Made by a program: the position numbers and the translations under genes
Assembly: GCA_015680685.1 (NCBI GenBank)
Contig: MNCI01026483.1
Coordinates: forward strand, 173,659 to 237,658
Direction of reading: 5' to 3'
DNA: 64,000 nt
From: Gnetum montanum
Taxonomy: Eukaryota > Streptophyta > Gnetopsida > Gnetales > Gnetaceae
Shown here: positions 56,480-64,000 of the stretch, one piece after another
Position numbering within the stretch: the first letter of the stretch is position 1
How the letters are laid out: each line of letters begins with the position of its first letter
The notes under the pieces: model-generated
The model's input: only the letters and a program-made list of their open reading frames with translations
The model's database searches: none
Told to the model about the DNA's origin: nothing

Positions 56480-57880
56480 TTTATATAAGATTTCATCTTT
56501 AACTAGAAATTTATTTTCTTTTTTGAAGAAAGCTCTTTTCTAACTTGTAGTTAAATTATTTGGAACCTTTCTCATATTAAGGAATTCTAGAATTTCATCA
56601 TACCAATTTCCTTTATTAGCACGGATATTTCATTTTCTCTATCCATTAACTTGGCTAATCCCATTCCTTTATTAGTTTTGCATATTTTTAATGAAAATCT
56701 AAAACCTTGAAGCTTTATAAGTCACTTTCCTCTTTGCAATCCAATTTTTTTTTGAGCCAAGACTTGTTTGACCACATGCTCTATTAGCATAATATGAATC
56801 AATGAGCTTTCTAAGTAATATTTGAAATGTAGAAGTGCTTTAATGACCGCAAATTCTTGTTCTCTAAATCAAAATAATTTAGCTAAGAGCCTTTAAGCTG
56901 ATACCCAAAAAATCTAATCGGTTCATCTTAACTGTTGTCTCCTTGAGTTAAAATGATAGTAATTAAATCATTTGAATCAAAAACATATAACCAAAAATCT
57001 TTCTTCAATTTTTGTTTTACCAAGTAGGGAGCTTCTTGAATAGCCTTTTTAATTTTTGTTAAAGCTCCTTTGGATTCTGGTGTTTGCCTGATTGGGATAT
57101 CCTTTTTTTTAGCATATGCATAAAAGGTTTAGTAATTTTAGTGAATCTTGAAATAAATTTCTTAATGAAATTTATCTTTGCAAAGAAAGATTTAAGAGAC
57201 TTTGTATTTGTTGGATGCTTGATATTCTGTACTACTTGAATTCATGTATCATCTATAGCAATTCCTTCTTAATAGATTACATGACCCAACAAACTTCTAG
57301 TCCTAATTCCAAAGATATAGTTTTTAGGATTTAATGAAATACCATACTCATGACATCTATCAAAATATTTTTGGAGATGACTGATATGATCTTCCATCCT
57401 TTTTGAATAGACAATAATATCATCTAAATAAACCACAACAAACTCACCTATTAAATTTCAAAAGCCAAGTCCATTGCTCTTTGGAAGGTAGCTTTGACAT
57501 TTGATAATCTGAATGGAATTCTTTGGTAAGCAAAGGTCCCCCATTTGTTGATAAATGCTATTTTATATCTATAACTCTTATCTATCATAATTTGAGTATA
57601 GTATGAAAAAACATCTAGGAAGGACTATACTTGACATCCTTATACTTTGATCAAGATTTCATTAATTGTAGGAATTGGGTACTTACCTTTTTTAGAGGCT
57701 TCATTCAAATTGTTGAAATCCATACAAAGCTTAATATCACCATTCTTCTTTCTTACTGGAACAAGATTAGCAAGCTAGGTTAAATACTAGACTAGATATA
57801 TGATTTAGGTTTGCAATAGCTTCTTAATCTCAGCTTCCATAGCTGGTTCAAATGATGAATTAAATTTTCTTTACTTTTGC
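56480..57880 (-). pseudogene. Element G RT and RNase H
   Basis: Minus strand. RT: LVPVRKKNGDIKLCMDF, YPIPTINEIL, IAFINKWGTFAYQRIPF, ATFQRAMDLAF, VVVYLDDIIVYSKR (catalytic YLDD at 57419-57430), SLNPKNYIFG, LLGHVI. Thumb and connection: KINFIKKFISRFTKITKPFM. RNase H: KKDFWLYVFDSND, PIRFFGYQLKGS, LNYFDLENKNL. Many frame breaks, mostly TAG and TAA. The types of YLDD and FISRF differ from the YVDD Tat RT of A and B and from the FMDD Athila RT of E. Confidence 0.8.
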
Positions 57881-58254
57881 TTAACTGTCTTACAACCATT
57901 TATTAAAGGAATTTTATGTGTCATCACATTAGGTCTAAAAGCTTTAAGATCATCATAAGAACAAGTGAAATTCTCTAAATTATCATTTAACAATAATAAT
58001 AAATTTTATTTAAAAATTTAATTATTTTCCTTTATGATGTTTAACATCTATGATATCTCAGTAGATTTGAGATTCATTGTTTCATAAGCTTGATCATCAT
58101 AATTCTGTATATCTTTTCTTGTTAGCTGATTTTTACTAAAAGCATATTCATAATCGATCACCTTTTTGGGAATTAGATTATACTTAGAACTTGATGCCAT
58201 TTCAGGTGTGATTTGACTTTCAAATTCTTGCTTGTTCTTGATGAACTTGATCAC

Positions 58255-58926
58255 TTAATCATCATCTTCAAATATTTGTAAATTTCTTATTTTATCTAGT
58301 ATTGATGGCTGATGTTCATTCTTGATCATTAACCCTTCATAATTTTCTATCCTTTTCACATCTAATGTTGCAGCTACTTTTGCTATATCATCTACTATAT
58401 AATTATCTTCCCTACCTAAATATTCTATTTGATAGTGTTGAAACTCATCCAACATTTTGTAGACAAGCTATTTATAAGGCTGTAAGAATGAGCTTTTATC
58501 TACATAATTTTCCTTGACTTGTTCATAAATCAAACTTGAATTTCCTTTTATGGCGATTACCTTGATCCCCATTTCCAATGCTTTTTTACTTCCAATACTC
58601 AAAGCTTCATATTTAGCCTTGTTATTCATGCAAGGAAAAGATAAATGAACTTCCTTAAATATCTTTGGAAAATTATCTTTTACTAAAACTATTCTAGCTC
58701 TAGCACCTTTGGAATTACAAGAACCATCAAAATATAATTTCCACTTACTATTATCTTGAGATTTCTCCTTTTCTAAGTTATAAACTTCTTGAAGCATGCA
58801 AATTTTTGATTCCTTAGCTCTTGTTTTGGCAACTGTGTTCTTTCCATTTGAAGTAACATTTTCAATCATCAAAGGTTCACTATATATGTAAATTTGATTT
58901 GCTTCCCCCTTCCAAGGTAGCCACAT
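58255..58926 (-). pseudogene. Element G archaeal-type RNase H, located upstream of RT
   Basis: Minus strand: KWKLYFDGSCNSKGA (first Asp), NNKAKYEALSIGSKKALEMG (Glu), IAIKGNSSLIYEQV (expected GDS, here GNS), and after one stop REDNYIVDDIAKVA (last Asp). Order and spacing of the four acidic motifs match an RNase HI of the archaeal kind. It lies after the protease and before RT, whereas in A and B the same kind of domain follows the first RNase H. Confidence 0.75.
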
Positions 58927-58975
58927 ATGGGTGGAATATGTTGATATGTAATCTAAGAAATTCTTACTTCAACTT

Positions 58976-60705
58976 TTACTCAAAAAAAAGACTATGTGAA
59001 TCTAGTATATCTGCTACTTGAATAGTTACTCTACTTTTTATACAAGGTTCAGAAGTGATTTCTAATAAAAAATTTAATAGTTGACCCATAATCTTCACTC
59101 TACTTTTTTCCACTTGAATAATCTTTCTATTGGATTGTTCAAGAGTCAAACCAAGTTTTTTGCATATAGATAATGACATGATGGTATATTTAGCTCTAGA
59201 ATCAACTGGATAATTGTGAAGATAAGTATTCTTTAACTTCATTGTTAATAGAAAATGAGGAGCTTCTTTATTAGGAGTATAATCATGACTAGTTTTTGTT
59301 GTCTTATCAATGTTGGATACATAGCTTAACTTTGATTTTCCAACTCTCCTTTTACCTTTAATAAGCTCTAAATCTTTTCTCTGCTAATCTCATATTTGTA
59401 ACAGTTGATAAATACTAATGTTGACCTTGATATGTTTACGATCTTCAACTAGATCATATTCTCCATTTGCATAAAAGCCTGGTTTCTTCATGCATTTATT
59501 AAAAGACTGATTTTGATTAGCTTGCTCCACTTGATCCTATTTACTTATATTTTTCTCTCTTCTACTTCAAAAACCTTTCTCTTAGCAGATGGATTAGAAA
59601 TGATGTTTGAAGGATTGGAAGTAGTTAATCTTTCTTTTGATCATAGATTATATGAATTTTCTTCATTGTTGTTACAATCTTCCTCTAATGACATATCCTC
59701 TTCAGAACTTAATAGTGAAGAGGTATCACTGGATCCATTGTTAGAATATTTGCTTGCATAATGAACACTAGATAGCTCATTATCTGATTCAATATCAAGG
59801 AAGTTGGACATAGCAAGATTACTTTCATGCTCTTCTTCTACTAACTGAGTATCTTGATGCTTATGTTTTCTATTTTTATATTCTTCCTTGATTTTAACCT
59901 TTGCAAAAGATTTTTCTAGTTTCACTACTTTGTTAAAAAAGTCTCTCATTAATTGTTCTTTTTTAGATTCTCTATATTCTAACTCTTGTTCTATCTTAAT
60001 GCGAGATTGCCTTGGTAATGCTTTAAGTTGTGTGAAATCTTAAATAGGAATTATCATTTTCTCTTCTCTTTTTTGAGTTGTACTAATTTCTTCATTATTC
60101 AAGCTAAGTTGTTTTTCTAACTATATAGCTTCACTAAAGTAGTCACTTAATGTTAGTAAGCTTGGAGTTCTTCTCAACTATATTGAAATATTGGGATTTA
60201 TAGCTTTAAGATAATTGTCTCTAAGAATTTCATTTGATGGCCTATACTATCTTTAAAAAAGCCCACAAATTTGTTGAAATTTAATGTTGAAATCTCTAAT
60301 TGACTCTTTAACTCCTTGTTTAGCTTGTACTAGCCCACAGTACAATTGTTGTTGATCCAATTGATTGCCAAACTGGGCCAAGAAAAGGCTTTTCATATCA
60401 TTCCAACTTATGATATTGTTGCTTATCAAGTTTGAATACCAAATTTGAGCCATATCCTTTAAATTTTCTATGAATAACCTACAAGCTTGATCTTGGTGTT
60501 GAATATTTGCATGAGCTAAAGCTAACTTAAATAGGTGAAGGTATTCTGCAACCAAGTAGGCTTTTCTAGGAATAAAAGGCTCAGTCAAATATTTGTAAAC
60601 TTCCTTAGGAATATCATTGTAATTTTGAAATCCTAATGGTGTAACTCTTTGCCAAGGATTAACTTGTTGTGGATTTACCATCTTATTAGAATTTCTTTTG
60701 ATCAT
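58976..60705 (-). pseudogene. Element G gag and protease
   Basis: Gag ATG 60703-60705. The gag core shows YLTEPFIPRKAYLV, DQACRLFIENLKDMAQIWYS, WNDMKSLFLAQFGNQLDQQQ and GVKESIRDFNIKFQQI. A charged, Ser/Glu-rich linker (59641-59949) follows. Protease at 58976-59242: NYPVDSRAKYTIMSLSICKK with DSR in place of DSG, then VKIMGQL. Several stops separate the parts. Confidence 0.75.
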
Positions 60706-61028
60706 TGAACTCTTATCGTTTTTTCACCTTCTCTTATAGATTAATAAACCAGATAGAAGAGGTGATCTCTTTATCTTTCTAGTTTTTACTCCACTACTTT
60801 TCTTGAACTCAAAAACCCTTTTCTATTCTTCTTTTGATAAATAATCAATCTTATAATCAAAAAATTCTTTAGGACTTTCAAAATATGCGAAACTACTTGT
60901 TTGTTTGGTAATTAATTCAAAATAATAGCTACTTTTCTTTTAAGCCCTCCTAGCACCGAAAATAACTATTGATGTGCTAGGACTACTAATCTCTTTAAAT
61001 GTAATGAACTTAGGTAATAAAGTTTCTA

Positions 61029-61048
61029 CCCTCCTTCTAGTGCCAAAA
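61029..61048 (-). other. Element G primer-binding site
   Basis: TTTTGGCACTAGAAGGAGGG on the minus strand, seven nucleotides from the LTR start TGGCAACC; same type as A and B. Confidence 0.72.
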
Positions 61049-61055
61049 GAATTAT

Positions 61056-62450
61056 TGGCAACCATTTAGGATTGTCAATGTTTGGCCTTCAGTCCCACAG
61101 CTTTGGGATCACAAGAAACAAAGGTGTTCTATTAAATAGGGTGTCGGTGCTTATTGGTCTTTGGCAACACGAAGGCCCAGATACCTTGAAATAAAATTAG
61201 TAGTTATAAAATGAACTAAACATGAATGTATAGTTGCTATTGTGATTGTTGAAATGGTTGGGCTTGTGTATGAAATTATAACTAACTATTGTAATAGAAA
61301 TTCAGCTAACCTTATCAAACATTGTGAGTCACTGAAGATTCCTCTTTTGTTAAGTCACTTAGTCTATATAGTTCCTATAGTACATTGCTTTAAATAAATA
61401 AAATTTCATAAAAATGCTTGAGCACAAGTTTCCCAATCTACTCCTAATTTTCCCTAGAGAGAAAGTTTCATAAGAAAACTAAAAATAGAGTGAGATTCAA
61501 TGGATTTTAGAAAGAGAAAAGAAAAGAAAGTAGATGTATGTAAAATCTCAAACATTTAAATGAGATAAATTGATATGAGGAAAAATGTCACAATAAAGCT
61601 ATTCTAATTCAATTTAAATATAATGAATTATTTAAACCATTTGAGCTCAACAAGCAATTTTATAAAAGGCACTTTTAGTTTACTACCAAAACGCTTTGTA
61701 AACAACAAAGTACAAGTTTTTATTTGGCTAGTTAATAATTGTTAAGAATTGCAAACAATAGAGCTTTTAGAAAAAATTGAAAATTTCAAGATTGAAATAT
61801 TAAGGAAATAAACTTTAAAAAATGAAGCTATGTCAATCATCTCAAAGTATCAAATATTTTCTAGATCGTTTAGATTGAAACAAATAATTTCTATAAGACA
61901 TTACTATTAAACTGCTCAAGATGCTTTTTGAAGACAACATAAGCTCTTATATGGCAAACCTAATAGAAGTATTATATTGTGCAAAAATAGATCTATAAAA
62001 GCAACCTAGAAAATCCAAAAATTAAATGCCAAGCATGATACTATCTAAACCATTAGCTAAGCAACTAAAACAAAATGGAAAGAAAAGAACTCATAGGATT
62101 AAGACAAAGTAGCTGAATTGATAACTTTAGCAAGCCATCCTTTACAATCTTTAATATTCTTCTTAATCTTCCCTCTAATTCCTCGAGTCCCCTTTTTTAA
62201 TTCTACCTTTGAAGTCATTTTTATAGTGGCCTTAGGGTATTACAATCATCATGAGAAGTTAAGGGGTGTTACAAATTTCTAGGGGATTAATTCATAACTA
62301 TCCTAAGAAGTTATAACTTCCATAGGAAGTTATGAAAAATTTAAGCCATAGTGGGCAAGTGTCCTATCCTATAACTAACTTATAATCTTTTATTTTATTT
62401 TTCTTAATATTATTGAGGCTAAAGCCTTAATATGAACTCACCATTTTGGT
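61056..62450 (-). repeat. Element G 5' LTR (outer end not fixed)
   Basis: Starts TGGCAACC beside the PBS. TATA (CTATAAAAA, minus) at 62218-62226. The outer end should lie 100-300 bp beyond the TATA; TGCA near 62453 is one candidate, but the partner LTR is outside the window. Confidence 0.55.
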
Positions 62451-62459
62451 GCATTAACC

Positions 62460-63550
62460 CATATGATAGATCTTCTTATGGGGTAGACATAATTTATGTT
62501 TAACATGATCAAGATGGTGAAACAAGTTGTTAAAGAAGAGATAGCTCTAATTCTAGGTTCCTTCTTGAATTCTAGGTCATCTAAATATAAATACAAAATA
62601 GCCAATCTATGGTTGATTATGTATGGAGTAGAAAAATATTCCCTTCAATCTAACTTTCATTTACCAAATTTAATTATTTTATTTTATTCTTCTTTTTATC
62701 ATTGTTTTATTCTATGATTTCTATTTTTGATAATCTTATAGTAATTACCAAAACATTGGTACGAACACATAAAATATAAAACAATAATAACATAGGAAAA
62801 ATAACACAAGTGTTGGTGAAAGTGGTAACTACAACCAATAAATGTGGCCATTTGAACTCGCAACTAACAACTGCAATGTGTTGTGATTACAATATGCCTT
62901 GTTGATGCTGCATGCCTCTACAGAGCAGTAACCACTTGTTTACAACTTCATTTTTTCCTTCATGATTAGTGTAGTGCTACATAATTCCAAATTAAATTTT
63001 CACAATTCCATTCTACAACATGAATCAATGAAAAAAATGACACCAACTTTACCAGTAGTGTGAGCACCATCATCGATAGGTGATCAACTACCATGTCTCT
63101 ACACAAATTTGGCATGATTCTTCATGATGCTTTTCACTAAGAAACTAACATATAGCAACAAGGTTGTCATTTGGTGAATTCCTTCTAAGGTAAGGGGAGC
63201 AAACATCACAAGAGTTTCAATGGTGTGAGTGAAGAGGCTATAGCTGAGGATTTCAAGGCAAACACATGATTACTAATTACCATGGAAGCCATGAATTTGG
63301 GAGAATTAATTCACAGAGGAAGCATTGAAAGGAGTGTATGTCTCCATGAAATGGATATTACTTCTATGAAATTTTATGTAGTAATGACCCTTGGCTATGA
63401 GAATCCAGCATGCTTAGTAACTTGACAATTAATGGCTTAACAATGCTTTTGTTCTTCATTGCTTCATCCACTGTAGTGGTCAACATTCAACGAGGAAGTG
63501 AAATGCCCCATATCTTACCATACATTTTCTAAGACAAGCCTATCTTCCCT
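62460..63550. other. No supported gene
   Basis: AT-rich. The 73-residue plus ORF at 62496-62717 has no domain. Lies between element G and the methylesterase-like fragment. Confidence 0.4.
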
Positions 63551-63649
63551 AGATTTTAGGAATTCTCTTGACAATTTTATTTCCCATAGATCTATAACTT
63601 CCTTGGCCTTGTAGGTTGTGCTTCATGGAAGTTGTTCCCTATGGTCTAT

Positions 63650-63880
63650 TCCTTAGCCATTGTGGGGCTACTAGACCTTTTGGATACATTAGTGCTCTAA
63701 TGTACATGACCATTGCAACCTTAGCACCAAATTTTTTGCATGCATGAGCCATGCTTAAGCTTCCTAGGCCATGTGCCACCAATATCACTCCTCCAAGGAC
63801 AAAATTGTTTGATGATGTGAAGGTTCATTTTCAAAGGCCAACAGATCCATGGTGATGGCACCATTGGAGGATGTTTTAAT
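63650..63880 (-). pseudogene. Methylesterase / hydroxynitrile lyase-like fragment
   Basis: The minus frame gives VILVAHGLGSLSMAHACKKF, then GAKVAMVMYIRALMYPKG. This follows the nucleophile-elbow region of plant MES-type alpha/beta hydrolases (pattern VILVGHSxGGxSxAxAxExF...K...AVFxxAxMP). The Ser of GHSxG is replaced by Gly, and stops lie just upstream and downstream, so it is a broken copy. These enzymes hydrolyse methyl esters of plant hormones such as methyl salicylate in the cytosol. No exon structure or other parts of the gene could be recognised. Confidence 0.45.
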
Positions 63881-64000
63881 AAGATGCTTTAGCTTGAATG
63901 AGGATTAGACACTATGGCTGCTAATTTCTTTTTGAGTGTTTAGATGCAGCAACATGTGATGACTTCATATCAAATAAAATATATTCAAAATTGCACTGTT

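Larger units (their letters stand above)
56343..62450 (-). mobile_element. Element G: gypsy retrotransposon with RNase H before RT, cut by E
   Basis: Minus strand: 5' LTR from 61056 rightward (outer end not determined, about 62450), PBS 61029-61048, gag 60705-59300, protease about 59200, an archaeal-type RNase H 58926-58255, RT about 57870-57200, first RNase H about 57000-56700, then broken off at element E. Integrase is not in the window. Strongly AT-rich compared with the other elements. Confidence 0.75.

Noticed and set aside
62496-62717. 73-residue plus ORF as a gene
   Set aside because: No domain, AT-rich, next to the LTR of G, with no neighbouring exons.

Overview
The window is a nest of LTR retrotransposons from a large, repeat-rich plant genome. 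Evidence: Ty3/gypsy gag, protease, RT, RNase H and integrase modules of the plant Tat/Ogre and Athila types; tRNA-Asp-like and related plant primer sites; TATA boxes in every LTR; and nonsense changes mostly at CGA and CAG, the footprint of 5-methylcytosine decay in CG and CHG contexts. The age and depth of nesting suggest a big seed-plant genome, possibly a gymnosperm, but the sequence does not settle the species. I see no rRNA, tRNA or intact host gene.

Layout, outermost first. Element E (Athila-like, minus strand) has its 5' LTR at 55473-56342 and runs left past position 1: gag 45084-46551 plus a short part right of 54972, protease about 44300, RT about 43000, RNase H 42300, integrase 41000-41700, a spacer with its own TATA promoter (39084), and an extra ORF (38921-37926, then 352-1). 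Element F (46557-54966, TSD ACAAG) sits in E's gag; it has gag and the extra ORF but no pol. Element A (353-37925, Tat-like, minus strand) sits in E's extra ORF; its left end has been deleted. Inside A are a solo LTR C (4253-5816, TSD TTGAG) and element B (11965-28342, TSD CCACC), a younger Tat-like relative of A, also minus strand. To the right of E lies element G (56343 to about 62450), a third minus-strand gypsy type with an RNase H domain between protease and RT, then about 1.5 kb with a broken methylesterase-like fragment.

The most notable content is in A and B. Between protease and RT each carries a multi-exon gene on the opposite (plus) strand. In B it can be followed exon by exon: TATA 18529, ATG 18665, eight exons with consistent splice phases to TAG 22866, about 1,059 residues, broken only by four nonsense codons, one 1-nt deletion and two decayed splice donors. 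A holds an older copy, and B inserted into it.

In families A, B, E and F a short, CpG-rich, often palindromic motif special to that family is found both in the LTR U3 just upstream of the TATA box and again upstream of (or in intron 1 of) the extra gene. The four motifs differ in sequence. This suggests extra genes that are co-regulated with, or whose products act on, the element's own LTR, much like anti-silencing proteins known from plant DNA transposons. That functional reading is inference.
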